Positions 42,827 to 54,794 of a stretch of DNA of 64,000 bases are shown here, piece by piece. The stretch is from Blastococcus capsensis (lineage in GTDB: Bacteria > Actinomycetota > Actinomycetes > Mycobacteriales > Geodermatophilaceae). The notes beneath the pieces were generated by a model that ran no database searches, was not told the DNA's origin, and saw only the letters and a program-made list of their open reading frames with translations. The translations under genes and the position numbers were made by a program. The DNA lies in contig NZ_JASNNW010000001.1 of the NCBI RefSeq assembly GCF_030165005.1, positions 1 through 64,000 on the forward strand, given 5' to 3'. Position 1 is the stretch's first letter. Each line of letters begins with the position of its first letter.

Positions 42827-43642
42827 TCACTCCCCCGGCGCCTGCAGCTCGGCGACGCCGGTGGTGGCGATGCGGGCGAACCCGATCCGCTCGTAGACGC
42901 GGGCGACGTCGTCGTCACCAGCGGCCAGGAACACCAGGTCGGCAGTCTCGCGAGCGTGCGCGGCCAGCGCGGAGGCGATGCCGGCGCCCAGGCCCCGCCC
43001 GCGGAGCCTGGGCAGGGTCGCCACCCCCACGATCTCGCTGACCTCGGTCCCGTCGACGTCGACCGGCTGGTGCCAGCCCACCGCGACCGGCTTGCCGTGC
43101 TCGATGGCGACCATCATGACGGTGCGCCCGTCGGCGATGCGCTCCCGCAGCACGGCGGTGCGCCGCGCGGCCTCAGCCGAATCGTCGAGCAGCACCTCCT
43201 CGACGTCGACCGCGCCACCCGGATGCGCGAACGCGACCGTGGCCACCTGCTGGTAGCGCGGCAGCTCGGGGTCGTCTCCTCCTACGAGGAACAGTCGCAC
43301 ACCCGCCGGGAGCACCACGTCGACCGGGTCGGCGGCCACCAGCAGCGGCAGCTCCTCCACCGTCATCCCCGCGGCCCGGGCGACGCCACCCACCTCGGGC
43401 GAGCACTCCGGAACCCATTCCAGGGCGGCCGGAAGGCCCGCCGCCCGCTGCAGCGCGACGGCGGCGCGGACGTCGTCGACGGTGACCGGATCGCCGTCCC
43501 ACCGGGGGCGCGCCGGGTAGGGCCAGGCCGGATCGGCGATCGGGACATCGAGCGTCCCGGCCGTCTCGATGCGCGCATCCGGCAGCGGCGCGGCGGCGAA
43601 GTACCGCTCGATGCACTCGAGCAGCCCCGGGTGGGAAGACAC
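42827..43642 (-). CDS. GNAT-family N-acetyltransferase
   Basis: A 271-residue protein with a variable N-terminal half and a C-terminal GNAT domain: [31 protein letters not shown] (acetyl-CoA R-x-x-G-x-G loop) then [27 protein letters not shown]. The N-terminal region ([24 protein letters not shown]) is typical of actinobacterial two-part GNAT proteins of unknown substrate. A GTG start at 43642 is used. It converges with the serine hydrolase and is divergent from coaA. Confidence 0.9.
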   Translation of the reverse strand: MSSHPGLLECIERYFAAAPLPDARIETAGTLDVPIADPAWPYPARPRWDGDPVTVDDVRAAVALQRAAGLPAALEWVPECSPEVGGVARAAGMTVEELPLLVAADPVDVVLPAGVRLFLVGGDDPELPRYQQVATVAFAHPGGAVDVEEVLLDDSAEAARRTAVLRERIADGRTVMMVAIEHGKPVAVGWHQPVDVDGTEVSEIVGVATLPRLRGRGLGAGIASALAAHARETADLVFLAAGDDDVARVYERIGFARIATTGVAELQAPGE

Positions 43643-43756
43643 GGGACGACCCTAGACGGGCGCCGTCCCGGCCGGGTCCCGCGCCGGCGCTCCGGCGGCC
43701 CCTGCCCACCCGCGCGGGTGACCCGCGCGCAGGTCGCTCCCGGGCGGGACGGCACG

Positions 43757-44719
43757 ATGGGCACTGTGACGGCTGGGACGCGTGGCTCCATCTCGCCCTA
43801 CGCGGTGTTCGACCGCGACTCGTGGCGAGCGCTCGCGGCCGGGTCCAGCCTGCCGCTGGACGCCGCCGACCTGGATGCCCTCGCCTCCCTCGGTGACCGC
43901 ATCGACCTCGGCGAGGTGGCGACGGTCTACCTCCCGCTGGCCCGGCTCCTGGGTCTGCACGTCGCCGCCAGCCGCCGCCTGTGGGCGGCGCAGAGCGAGT
44001 TCCTCGGCGACACCACCGCCAAGGTTCCCTTCGTCATCGCCGTCGCCGGCAGCGTCGCCGTCGGCAAGAGCACCACCGCCCGCCTCCTGCAGACCCTGCT
44101 GGCGGCGACCCCGGGCGCCCACCGGGTCGACCTGGTCACCACCGACGGCTTCCTGCTGCCCAACGCGGTCCTGGAGGAGCGTGGCCTGCTCGGCCGCAAG
44201 GGCTTTCCGGAGAGCTACGACCGACGGGCCCTGCTGCGGTTCCTCGCCGACGTGAAGTCCGGTCGGGAGGAGGTGTTCGCGCCGGTGTACGACCACCAGT
44301 CCTACGACATCGTGCCCGGGCGGGTGCAGGCGGTCGACCGGCCGGACATCCTCGTGCTCGAGGGGCTCAACGTGCTGCAGGCCGGACGGCGCACGGACGG
44401 ATCGGCTCCCGACATCTTCCTGTCGGACTTCTTCGACTTCTCCGTCTACGTCGATGCCGCCGAGGGCGACATCCAGCGCTGGTACGTCGAGCGCTTCCTG
44501 GCGCTGCGGCGGACCGCGTTCCAGGACAGCACCGCCTACTTCCACCGCTTTGCCGACATCACCGACGAGCAGGCCCGGGAGACGGCGCTGGACATCTGGG
44601 CCGCGGTGAACGGGCCGAACCTGCGGCACAACATCGCCCCGACCCGCTCCCGGGCGCGGCTGGTCCTGCAGAAGTCCGCGGACCACTCGGTGCGGCGGGT
44701 CCTGCTCCGCAAGCTGTGA
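43757..44719 (+). CDS. coaA: type I pantothenate kinase
   Basis: Catalyses the first, committed step of coenzyme A synthesis. The 320-residue protein starts with [17 protein letters not shown], has the P-loop [18 protein letters not shown] (98-106 core), [29 protein letters not shown] with the substrate Asp, [12 protein letters not shown] and the lid segment [17 protein letters not shown]. The C-terminus [35 protein letters not shown] is diagnostic of CoaA. ATG start at 43757. It is monocistronic, 114 nt downstream of the divergent GNAT gene. Confidence 0.96.
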   Translation: MGTVTAGTRGSISPYAVFDRDSWRALAAGSSLPLDAADLDALASLGDRIDLGEVATVYLPLARLLGLHVAASRRLWAAQSEFLGDTTAKVPFVIAVAGSVAVGKSTTARLLQTLLAATPGAHRVDLVTTDGFLLPNAVLEERGLLGRKGFPESYDRRALLRFLADVKSGREEVFAPVYDHQSYDIVPGRVQAVDRPDILVLEGLNVLQAGRRTDGSAPDIFLSDFFDFSVYVDAAEGDIQRWYVERFLALRRTAFQDSTAYFHRFADITDEQARETALDIWAAVNGPNLRHNIAPTRSRARLVLQKSADHSVRRVLLRKL

Positions 44720-44927
44720 GCGGAGCCGGTCGACACGCCGATCGCACGGCGTCACCCATGCGCTGCTGCGGAGCACCATGGCAGGACCTGACGACCCGGA
44801 CGGGTGACTCGGTGACCTGGATCACGTGACCTGAGCCCCGTTCGTGCCGACACTGATGGAGTCCGGTAATCGGATGCGTACCACCAGTGACTGCCGGCTT
44901 CCTCCCGGCGAAACGGAAGTGACTGCC

Positions 44928-45131
44928 ATGTGCACCCACCGCACCCCCTGCCCCGAGCCCGCCAGCGACGCCCGTGACCTGGCCGCTGTAGTGAGCAGCC
45001 ACCCCGAGCAGGGCTGGCGGCTGCTCTGCAACGGCGTCGTGCTCTTCGACGACGACGGGGCGCTGCTGCCCGACGGCCGCGCCGTTGCCGACCACCACGT
45101 CTGGCTGGCCCCGCAGCCGGTCAGCGCCTGA
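44928..45131 (+). CDS. DUF5999-like small protein
   Basis: A 67-residue protein: MCTHRTPCPEPASDARDLAAVV then HPEQGWRLLCNGVVLFDDDGALLPDGRAVA. The pattern C-x-H-x3-C-P plus QGW-x-LLCNGV-x-FDD-x-G-LLPDG corresponds to short conserved proteins of actinobacteria (I assign DUF5999 from memory). Two N-terminal Cys and one His could bind a metal. Upstream, CCGGCTTCCTCCCGG forms a small hairpin before the start. Function unknown. Confidence 0.8.
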   Translation: MCTHRTPCPEPASDARDLAAVVSSHPEQGWRLLCNGVVLFDDDGALLPDGRAVADHHVWLAPQPVSA

Positions 45132-45165
45132 GTCCTCGGGCCGGCAGGACGGCATGGCACGCCCA

Positions 45166-45212
45166 TGCGCGTGGATGCGGTCATGCGCGCCGGATAACCG
45201 CATCCAGGCGCA
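45166..45212. terminator. hairpin between DUF5999 gene and gcvP
   Basis: Left arm TGCGCGTGGATGCGGT and right arm ACCGCATCCAGGCGCA pair over 16 bp with one mismatch, with a 15-nt loop. The position between two convergent genes fits a bidirectional terminator. There is no U tract. Confidence 0.7.
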
Positions 45213-45275
45213 TATCAGCGGATCGGCGCAGCCACGGCCCAGCTTCTCGGCGTCGGCGTGCAGCGGCGCGCCGGG

Positions 45276-48293
<3,018 letters not shown>

Positions 48294-48502
48294 TGGCAGA
48301 ACGCTACCAGCGGGATGTCCCGACGAGCGGGGGCCCGGAGGGCTCCCCGAGGAGGGACGGGGTGGAAGACGAAGACGCTATGACTCCGTCGTCCTACCGG
48401 ACGACACCGCGACCAGGTGCCGTCCCGACACCGCTGAGCCGCTACGTCGTGCCTGCGCGGACCCCTCCGGGGCCCACTCGGCGCGACAGGACCGAAAACC
48501 AA

Positions 48503-49072
48503 CTACATGGCGCGGCGTCGACGGCGCATCGACAGCTCGTCGTCGGACGGGACGACCTGGCCACCGTCGATCCGCTCGGCAGGCAGCTCGGCCAGCTCGC
48601 CGGAGAGCTCGCGCAGGGCCCCGGAGACGGCGATGCCGAACACGCCCTGACCGCCGGCGAGCAGGTCGACAACCTCCTCGGCGGAGGTGCACTCGTAGAC
48701 GGTCGCACCGTCGGAGAAGAGCGTGACGTTGGCCAGCTCCTTCACCCCGCGCTGGCGCAGGTGGTCGACGGCCTTGCGGATGTTCTGCAGCGAGACACCG
48801 GTGTCCAGCAGCCGCTTGACGACCTTGAGCACCAGGATGTCGCGGAAGGAGTAGAGCCGCTGGGTGCCCGACCCGGTGGCACTGCGCACCGACGGGGCGA
48901 CCAGACCGGTACGGGCCCAGTAGTCCAGCTGGCGGTAGGTGATGCCGGCAGCGGCGCAGGCGGTCGGGCCCCGGTACCCGACGAGGTCGGTGTCGACCTC
49001 GTCGTACGCGGGAGCCCCGACGGCGGCGTCGCTGAACAGCTGACCCTGCGAGCCGTTGCTCTGGTCGCTCAC
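48503..49072 (-). CDS. MerR-family regulator (Rv1830-like)
   Basis: A 189-residue MerR protein: a glycine/acidic lead, then GYRGPTACAAAGITYRQLDYWARTGLVAPSVRSATGSGTQRLYSFRDILVLKVVKRLLDTGVSLQNIRKAVDHL, a complete winged-helix domain. The C-terminal part contains TLFSDGATVYECTSAEEVVDLLAGGQGVFGIAVSGA. It matches the second MerR gene of the conserved garA-ftsR-DUF151-merR block (Rv1830, called glnR- or BldC-like by some authors). The effector is unknown. Its location before gcvP suggests control of glycine cleavage or cell-cycle genes. Confidence 0.92.
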   Translation of the reverse strand: MSDQSNGSQGQLFSDAAVGAPAYDEVDTDLVGYRGPTACAAAGITYRQLDYWARTGLVAPSVRSATGSGTQRLYSFRDILVLKVVKRLLDTGVSLQNIRKAVDHLRQRGVKELANVTLFSDGATVYECTSAEEVVDLLAGGQGVFGIAVSGALRELSGELAELPAERIDGGQVVPSDDELSMRRRRRAM

Positions 49073-49310
49073 GTCAGCGTCCTCCTCTGTCCCGCCACGC
49101 CTGCGGCAGGTCGACGGCTGGTCACCCGCTGTTCTCAGGTGTCACACCGTTGTTGTTCGCCGACGGTAAGCCGGGCCGGGAGGGCGGTCAACCGAGCGGG
49201 TCGGCGTGTCGCCACACCAGCCCCATTTCGGGTGAGGATCCGGCCCGGCCTGCCGATAGCCAGGAGTTGGCCTCTTCCGGTCACCGCCCGCCGGCCGACC
49301 GGGGAGCCGG

Positions 49311-49805
49311 TCAGGAGGACGGTCCCCCACCGGAACCCGAACCGGCCCCGAAGTCCTCCGGTGAGATCTGGTCGAGGAACTCGCGGAACTTCTCCACCTC
49401 GTCCTCCTGCTCGTCCGGGATCTCGATCCCGGCCTCGTCGAGCAAGTCGTCGGCCCCGAAGATGGGCGCCCCGGTGCGCACGGCGAGGGCGACCGCGTCC
49501 GACGGGCGGGCGCTGACGACGCGGTCGTCGCCGAACACCAGCTCGGCGATGTAGATCCCGTCCCGCATCTCGGTGATGTTGACGGCCTCCAGCTCCGCGC
49601 CCAGCGTCCGCACCACCTCGCGGAGCAGGTCGTGCGTCATCGGGCGGGCCGGGCGCACGCCCTGCTGCTCGAACGCGATCGCGGCCGCCTCGACCGCACC
49701 GATCCAGATCGGCAGGTAGCGCTCCCCCTGCGTCTCCTTGAGCAGCAGGATCGGCTGGTTGCCGGGCAGCTCGACGCGGACGCCGACGACTCGAAGCTCC
49801 TGCAC
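49311..49805 (-). CDS. bifunctional nuclease family protein (DUF151)
   Basis: A 164-residue DUF151 protein starting MQELRVVGVRVELPGNQPILLLKETQGERYLPIWIGAVEAAAIAF, with THDLLREVVRTLGAELEAVNITEMRDGIYIAELVF and SARPSDAVALAVRTGAPIF, the family core. In plants and some bacteria members have weak DNase/RNase activity; the role in actinobacteria (Rv1829) is not established. A 30-residue acidic and glycine-rich tail follows. GTG 49805 is selected because the frame further upstream is not conserved. Confidence 0.92.
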   Translation of the reverse strand: MQELRVVGVRVELPGNQPILLLKETQGERYLPIWIGAVEAAAIAFEQQGVRPARPMTHDLLREVVRTLGAELEAVNITEMRDGIYIAELVFGDDRVVSARPSDAVALAVRTGAPIFGADDLLDEAGIEIPDEQEDEVEKFREFLDQISPEDFGAGSGSGGGPSS

Positions 49806-49921
49806 GGTGCGGCTCCCTCGGCTGCGGCCCTGGACTCGGGCGGGACGGTGGTGGTCGGGCGGCCGGTGACGGGTCGGTACGTCGGTCGTCTCGGCCGGCG
49901 AGGGCTCCACGGTACGCCGCG

Positions 49922-50650
49922 TCAGGGGCGCAGGAGGTCGCGCAGGCGCGTCTCCAGCAAGGCGGTGTGCAGCTGCGCCGACAGCGCGGCGAGTTCGGCG
50001 AGCTTCTCGGTCGCGCGGGTGCGCGCCTCGTCGGACCGGGCGCGCAGGACCGGCGCCACCAGCTGTTCCACGAGCCCGGCCTCGCGCTCCACGGCGGACC
50101 GGTAGACCCGCAGGTGCCGCGGTTCGATGCCGTGCCGGGCGAGGCCCGCCGCGGCGCGCGCGATCGGCAGGTCGGTGGCCGGGTGCCGGCCCTGCGCGTC
50201 GGTGGACAGCAGCCCGAACTGCACGCAGTCGGCCAGCTGGTCCGGCTCGAGGCCGGCCGCGCGGGCGAACTGCTCCGCGGTCAACGGGGCGTCGGCTCCC
50301 TCCGGCGTCGACGCCGGGGGCAGCGGCGCGGGCCCCCCAGCGGCACCCGGAACCGGCTCCCCCCGGTCCAGCGCGTCGAGGTGGTCCTTGATCACCCGCA
50401 GCGGCAGGTAGTGGTCCCGCTGGGCCGTGAGCACGTACCGCAGCCGGCTCACGTCGGCCCGCGAGAACTTGCGGTACCCCGACGGCGTGCGCTGCGGGTG
50501 GACCAGGTCCTCGGACTCCAGGTAACGGATCTTGCTGATCGTCACGTCGGGGAAGTCGTCGCGAAGAACAGCCAGCACCTCGCCGATGGTCAGGCGTGGC
50601 GCGTGCTGGTCGCCGGCGTCCCCGAGCGCACGCTCGGGCACGGCGGTCAC
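49922..50650 (-). CDS. ftsR: MerR-family regulator FtsR
   Basis: A 242-residue MerR protein. The DNA-binding half is LTIGEVLAVLRDDFPDVTISKIRYLESEDLVHPQRTPSGYRKFSRADVSRLRYVLTAQRDHYLPLRVIKDHLDAL. The second half is a helical effector or dimer domain (LTAEQFARAAGLEPDQLADCVQFGLL). It is orthologous by context and sequence to Rv1828 and to corynebacterial FtsR, an activator of ftsZ. Start GTG 50650 (TAVPERALGDAG); the longer frame to 50701 is less likely. It lies between garA and the DUF151 gene, as in mycobacteria. Confidence 0.92.
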   Translation of the reverse strand: MTAVPERALGDAGDQHAPRLTIGEVLAVLRDDFPDVTISKIRYLESEDLVHPQRTPSGYRKFSRADVSRLRYVLTAQRDHYLPLRVIKDHLDALDRGEPVPGAAGGPAPLPPASTPEGADAPLTAEQFARAAGLEPDQLADCVQFGLLSTDAQGRHPATDLPIARAAAGLARHGIEPRHLRVYRSAVEREAGLVEQLVAPVLRARSDEARTRATEKLAELAALSAQLHTALLETRLRDLLRP

Positions 50651-50726
50651 GCCCCTCTCTCGCCGGGATCCCGTCGCGGGATCCCGGGCTGCGGTCCCCA
50701 CATGCGGAAGATCGCCGGACGGTGCA

Positions 50727-51242
50727 CTAGCGAGCGGCCGGCTCGCCCGTGCGCGGGCCGGTCAGGTAGACGAGGCGGAACTTGCCGATCTGCACCTCGT
50801 CCCCACCGGCCAGGGTGGCGACGTCGACCGGCTCGCGATTGACGTAGGTGCCGTTCAGGCTGCCGACGTCGTGCACGGAGAAGCCGCCGCCCTCGCGGTG
50901 GAATTCGACGTGCCGGCGGCTGACCGTCACGTCGTCGAGGAAGATGTCGCTGTCGGGGTGCCGGCCGGCCGTGGTGACGTCCTGGTCGAGCAGGAAGCGG
51001 CTACCCGCGTTGGGGCCACGCTTGACCACCAGGAGCGCCGAACCCGCAGGCAGGGACTCGACGGCGCCGGCGTGTGCGTCCGCGCCGTCGACGACCTCCG
51101 GCTGGTCGCCGGAGTCCTCGCCACCGACCTTGGGGATCACGCTGGTCGCCTCGCCGATCCGCTCGGGGCTGAGCGCCGCACCGCACTGCGCGCAGAAGCG
51201 ACTGCCCTCGGGGTTCTCGTGGCCACATCGAGTGCAGTGCAC
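50727..51242 (-). CDS. garA: FHA-domain regulator GarA/OdhI-like
   Basis: A 171-residue protein with an N-terminal zinc ribbon (CTRCGHENPEGSRFCAQCG), a phosphorylation segment and a C-terminal FHA domain (TAGRHPDSDIFLDDVTVSRRHVEF, VHDVGSLNGTYVN). In relatives it inhibits 2-oxoglutarate dehydrogenase and adjusts glutamate metabolism; phosphorylation by PknG/PknB on a Thr-Thr motif releases it. Here that motif reads EATSV (residues 31-35): the first threonine is replaced by alanine and only the second is kept. Start GTG 51242. It neighbours gcvH and ftsR as in other actinobacteria. Confidence 0.93.
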   Translation of the reverse strand: MHCTRCGHENPEGSRFCAQCGAALSPERIGEATSVIPKVGGEDSGDQPEVVDGADAHAGAVESLPAGSALLVVKRGPNAGSRFLLDQDVTTAGRHPDSDIFLDDVTVSRRHVEFHREGGGFSVHDVGSLNGTYVNREPVDVATLAGGDEVQIGKFRLVYLTGPRTGEPAAR

Positions 51243-51507
51243 GTTGCGTCTCCTCCGGTACGAGGGGCCAGCCGCGGGGCCTCGAACGGGCCGCGGGCGG
51301 CCGGCGGACGGTGGGCCGGGCGGCCCGCCGTGGGACGGCCGCCGCGGGAGGGCGGCGGACCGTGGGTCATGGAACCAGCCGGTCGGCCCGAGGGTCAACC
51401 GGACGTGCGGAGCCGGGGCGGGCGGTTTCCCCGCAGGTCCTCCGCCGTTCCCGGTACCAGCGCGATCATAGTGAGCGACGCCGGGAGCAGCCTCCCGGCG
51501 GCCCCGG

Positions 51508-51912
51508 CTACGAGCCCTCGATCAGCGCCTGGTAGGCGGCCGCGTCGAGCAGCAGGCCGATCGGGTCGCCGACCTCCACCGGGACGGCGATGTCGACCAG
51601 CCAGCCCGCGCCGTACGGATCGGCGTTGATGGTCTCCGGCGCGTCGGTGAGCCGCTCGTTCACCGCCGCGACCACGCCCTTCACGGGGGCATAGATGTCG
51701 GAGACGGACTTCGTCGACTCGACCTCGCCGATGGCCGTCCCGGGGGCCACCTCCGCACCCACCTCGGGCAGCTGGACGAAGACGATGTCGCCCAGCGCGT
51801 CCTGGGCGTGGTGGGTGATCCCGACCCGGACGACGGGCGACGTGCCGTCGGTGCCCTGCACCAGTGCCCACTCGTGCTGGTCGGTGTAGCGGCGGTCGTC
51901 CGGTGTTGCCAT
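51508..51912 (-). CDS. gcvH: glycine cleavage system H protein
   Basis: A 134-residue lipoyl carrier that shuttles the aminomethyl group from GcvP to GcvT. It contains YTDQHEWALVQG, VGITHHAQDALGDIVFVQLPEVGAEV and the lipoylation site VESTKSVSDIYAPVKG (Lys in ESTKS). The end DPYGAGWLVDIAVPVEVGDPIGLLLDAAAYQALI is standard. ATG 51912 is preferred over 51927 because it begins directly at the conserved MATPDDRRYTDQHEW. gcvP lies 3.2 kb downstream, separated by the regulator genes. Confidence 0.96.
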   Translation of the reverse strand: MATPDDRRYTDQHEWALVQGTDGTSPVVRVGITHHAQDALGDIVFVQLPEVGAEVAPGTAIGEVESTKSVSDIYAPVKGVVAAVNERLTDAPETINADPYGAGWLVDIAVPVEVGDPIGLLLDAAAYQALIEGS

Positions 51913-51994
51913 GTGATGCGTCTCCAATGGGTGCTACGGCCTGCCTGCAGGGGCCGCCGCGAGCATGCGAGCGGTGGGGCAGAAAGGTCCTCGA

Positions 51995-52780
51995 TCAGTC
52001 GCCGGTGTCGGGCGCAGCGTATTGAGGGCGGTCCAGCGGCCGCAACGCGTCCACGACCAGAGCGGGCGACTGGGCGATCTCCACGGTGCCGCCCACCCGC
52101 TCGATGCTCTGGACGATGCCTCCCGGGATGAACATGGCCGTCTCCATGTTCTGCGGCTCCCCCAGGACGACGAACTCGTAGGGCGCCCGCAGCGGCGTGC
52201 CGTCGACCCGGAGCCGGCCCGGCTGTCCCGTGACGGCGCTGGACAACCCGATGCGGACGCCGTCGACCTGCATCGTCTCGGCGCCGGCACCGCGCAGTTC
52301 CTGGACGATGTCGATGATGTCGGACACCCCGACCTCGTCGGAGGGGTCCCGGACGGTGAGCGTCAGCCCGGGTCCCTGCGCCGGCAGCGTGCCGTTCAGG
52401 GTCCCCAGGGCCTCGGCCCGGCGGCGCGCCTCCTGCAGGGCCGTGGCCGTCCGGCTGTCGGAACCGGTCAGCTCCCGAAGGGCCGCACGCTGGTCGGCCA
52501 GCTGGGACCGCAGCCGGTCCTCCCGGCCGTCGAGCTCGTCGAGGATGCGCACGAGGTCCTCCTCCCGTGCGCCGGCCAGCATCTGGGCCTCGTCGGCGTT
52601 GCGGACCTGGACGGCGAGCGCGAAGCCGAGCAGCAGGGTGAGGACGCCGATCAGCGCAGCGGCCAGCGGGTCCCGGCCCCGCCGCCGCGCCGTCGCGGTG
52701 GCCGTCGGGTCCCCGGGAGGAGCCCCGGCGTCCGCCCCGTCGGCGGGTGCCGGGGCGTCGGGCCGTTCGGCGTCGGTCAT
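51995..52780 (-). CDS. DUF881 family membrane protein
   Basis: A 261-residue protein with a disordered N-terminal part (Ala/Pro/Asp-rich), one membrane helix (DPLAAALIGVLTLLLGFALAVQV, about residues 37-59), a coiled coil ([23 protein letters not shown]) and the DUF881 domain (GPGLTLTVRDPSDEVGVSDIIDIVQELRGAGAETMQVDGVRIG). It corresponds to Rv1825 of M. tuberculosis. The family resembles FtsQ/DivIC-like or YlxW sporulation proteins; the function is unproven, with envelope or division links. It overlaps the small basic protein by 4 nt. Confidence 0.92.
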   Translation of the reverse strand: MTDAERPDAPAPADGADAGAPPGDPTATATARRRGRDPLAAALIGVLTLLLGFALAVQVRNADEAQMLAGAREEDLVRILDELDGREDRLRSQLADQRAALRELTGSDSRTATALQEARRRAEALGTLNGTLPAQGPGLTLTVRDPSDEVGVSDIIDIVQELRGAGAETMQVDGVRIGLSSAVTGQPGRLRVDGTPLRAPYEFVVLGEPQNMETAMFIPGGIVQSIERVGGTVEIAQSPALVVDALRPLDRPQYAAPDTGD

Positions 52781-53109
52781 GCCCGGAACACGTGCCGCCG
52801 GATGGCCGCGGCGTTGCCGAAGATGCGGATGCCGAGCACCACGACGACCGCCGTCGACAGCTGGGCGCCGACGCCGAGCTGGTCGCCGAGGAAGACGATG
52901 AGCGCGGCGACCACGACGTTGGAGACGAACGAGATGACGAACACCTTGGCGTCGAAGATGCCGTCGAGCCGGGCGCGGAAGCCACCGAACACCGCGTCCA
53001 GCGCGGCGACCACGGCGATCGGCAGGTAGGGCTGCAGCCACAGCGGGACGGTGGGGTCGAAGAGCAGGCCCAGGAGGACGCCGGCCGCCAGTCCGAGGAT
53101 GGGGATCAC
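52777..53109 (-). CDS. sbp: small basic family protein (DUF1290)
   Basis: A 110-residue membrane protein with three helices: IPILGLAAGVLLGLLF, YLPIAVVAALDAVFGGFRA and VFVISFVSNVVVAALIVFLGDQLGVG. The LDAVFGGFRARLDGIFDAKVF segment is the DUF1290 signature. It corresponds to Rv1824 and to Bacillus SbpA, found beside DUF881 genes and ftsZ-related clusters. GTG 53109. Function unknown; probably forms a complex with the DUF881 proteins on both sides. Confidence 0.93.
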   Translation of the reverse strand: MIPILGLAAGVLLGLLFDPTVPLWLQPYLPIAVVAALDAVFGGFRARLDGIFDAKVFVISFVSNVVVAALIVFLGDQLGVGAQLSTAVVVVLGIRIFGNAAAIRRHVFRA

Positions 53110-53113
53110 GGCG

Positions 53114-54019
53114 TCAGCCTCCGGGGGTGGGATCGGCACCGGTGCCCGCGCCGGGATCGACCGGTTCGGCGGAGCGGAGCTCGGGCGGGCTGGCGGCGGG
53201 CAGGGACAGCTCGTCCTCCTTGGCGAAGTCGAACCGGAGACCGAAGTTGAGCGAGTCCTCGGCCAGGGCCTGGACCTGCGGGCTGAGGAGGAAGGCGTTG
53301 GCGAGCTCGTCCGGGTCTCCGACGGCACTGATCTCGTACGGGTCGGTGACCGGCCGGAAGTTGACCAGTACCGCCTCCCCGGCGAAGCGGATGGCGCTGG
53401 TGGGCCCCAGTCGCTGGCCGTTGATGCTGATCGCCTCCGCGCCTGCGGCCCAGAGTGCGTTGACCACGCGCTGCAGGTCCCCGTCCTGGACCCGGCCGAG
53501 GGGGTCGGCCACCACCGAACCGCCGCCCACGAGGTCGTCGTCGGGCTCCGCCTCGGCGTTGGCCAGGGTGACGAGCAGCCCGGGCCCGGTGACGGCGACC
53601 GCCGCGGTGCCCTGCTCGGCACGCGCCAGGGCGTCCCGTGCCCGTTGCCCCACCGCGGTGGCGTCGAGCAGGTCGTCTCTGGTCCGGCTGACCTCGGCCC
53701 GGAGCTCGGCGAGCTGGTCGACCAGTTCGTCGCTGACCGCCGATGCCTGCTGGATGTCGCGCACGAGGGCGGCGCGGATCTCCTGCCGGCCCTGCGCCCG
53801 GTCGGCCGCCAGTCCGTAGGTCACGGCGGCGAGCAGTCCGGCCACGGCCATCGCGAGGGCGACCAGCACCCGCCCGCGCCCGCGGCGCGGGGGTTCCGCT
53901 CGGGCGGTCCGCGCGGCGGCCGCCTGGGCGTACGCCGGGTCCAGCGTCTCGGCGAGGACGTCGTCGAGCAGCGAGGCGCCCAGCGACCGCACCCCGCCCG
54001 GCGGCCGTCGGTCGGTCAC
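53114..54019 (-). CDS. DUF881 family membrane protein (second copy)
   Basis: A 301-residue protein with a soluble start (VRSLGASLLDDVLAETLDPAYAQAAAAR), one membrane helix (VLVALAMAVAGLLAAVTYGLA), a coiled coil (SAVSDELVDQLAELRAEVSRTRDDLLDA) and a DUF881 domain (GPGLLVTLANAEAEPDDD, RVVNALWAAGAEAISINGQRLGPTSAI). It corresponds to Rv1823. It is a diverged paralogue of the protein at 51995-52780 and has a distinct acidic, proline-rich C-terminus. It starts by GTGA overlap with the CDP-alcohol transferase gene and lies 4 nt from sbp, so all are one operon. Confidence 0.92.
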   Translation of the reverse strand: MTDRRPPGGVRSLGASLLDDVLAETLDPAYAQAAAARTARAEPPRRGRGRVLVALAMAVAGLLAAVTYGLAADRAQGRQEIRAALVRDIQQASAVSDELVDQLAELRAEVSRTRDDLLDATAVGQRARDALARAEQGTAAVAVTGPGLLVTLANAEAEPDDDLVGGGSVVADPLGRVQDGDLQRVVNALWAAGAEAISINGQRLGPTSAIRFAGEAVLVNFRPVTDPYEISAVGDPDELANAFLLSPQVQALAEDSLNFGLRFDFAKEDELSLPAASPPELRSAEPVDPGAGTGADPTPGG

Positions 54020-54681
54020 GACCGGCGTCCGGGGCCCGCGGGCCGCTCGGCGGCCAGCAGTCCGACCACCTGGATGACGTAGAAGACGCCCGCGAGCAGG
54101 TACAGCGCGGTGCCCCAGATGGTGAGTGCCCAGGCGAACGGCGCGGCGACGGTCGCCAGCAGGCCGTCGCCGTCGGCCAGCAGCAGCCCGGGGAAGGCGT
54201 AGAGGAGCAGCAGCGTCGCCGCCTTGCCCAGGTAGTGCACCTGCAGCGGTGGCCAGCCGTGCGCCCGCAGGACCAGCAGCACCACGCCGAGGACGAGATC
54301 GCGGCCCAGGAGCAGCGCCACCATCCAGACCGGCACGACGTCGCGCAGGGCCAGCGCCACCAGCGTCGAGACGATGTAGAGCCGGTCCGCGGCCGGATCC
54401 AGGAGCGTGCCCAGGCGGCTGCCCTGGTCCATCCAGCGGGCGATCTTGCCGTCGAGCCAGTCGGTGAAGCCGGCGACCATGAGGACGACGACGGCCCAGC
54501 CGTCCTCCTCGGGACCGAGCAGGAGCCACAGGAACAGGGGGACGCCCAGCAGCCGGAGCACCGACAGCGCGTTCGGCACCGTCCAGATCCGGTCCGGCAG
54601 CGCCTCCCGGTCGATCCCTGCGCGAGGCGTCCCGGCGCCGGGTACGGGCGCGGGAGCCGACGGCCCGCTCGACGACGTCAC
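54016..54681 (-). CDS. CDP-alcohol phosphatidyltransferase (PgsA-like)
   Basis: A 221-residue membrane enzyme with about six helices. The CDP-alcohol motif D-G-x2-A-R-x8-G-x3-D-x3-D is complete in DGKIARWMDQGSRLGTLLDPAADR. The preceding WTVPNALSVLRLLGVPLFLWL is the classic PgsA start, so phosphatidylglycerophosphate synthase is the most likely activity; phosphatidylinositol-phosphate or cardiolipin synthesis cannot be excluded. In M. tuberculosis the gene at this position is pgsA2 (Rv1822). GTG 54681. First gene of the DUF881-sbp-gcvH run. Confidence 0.9.
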   Translation of the reverse strand: MTSSSGPSAPAPVPGAGTPRAGIDREALPDRIWTVPNALSVLRLLGVPLFLWLLLGPEEDGWAVVVLMVAGFTDWLDGKIARWMDQGSRLGTLLDPAADRLYIVSTLVALALRDVVPVWMVALLLGRDLVLGVVLLVLRAHGWPPLQVHYLGKAATLLLLYAFPGLLLADGDGLLATVAAPFAWALTIWGTALYLLAGVFYVIQVVGLLAAERPAGPGRRS

Positions 54682-54794
54682 GTTCCCTCCAGCCCCTGCA
54701 CCACCGTGCCCGAGGCTAGCTGAAGGACCCCGTCCCTCTCACCGCTCACAAGCTCGCGGCGAGCCTCTGGACGGGGCCACTGGGCACGGGGCCG

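Noticed and set aside
48294-48502. Possible glycine riboswitch upstream of gcvP
   Set aside because: The conserved aptamer cores and a tandem arrangement were looked for and not found; the leader is ordinary GC-rich DNA.
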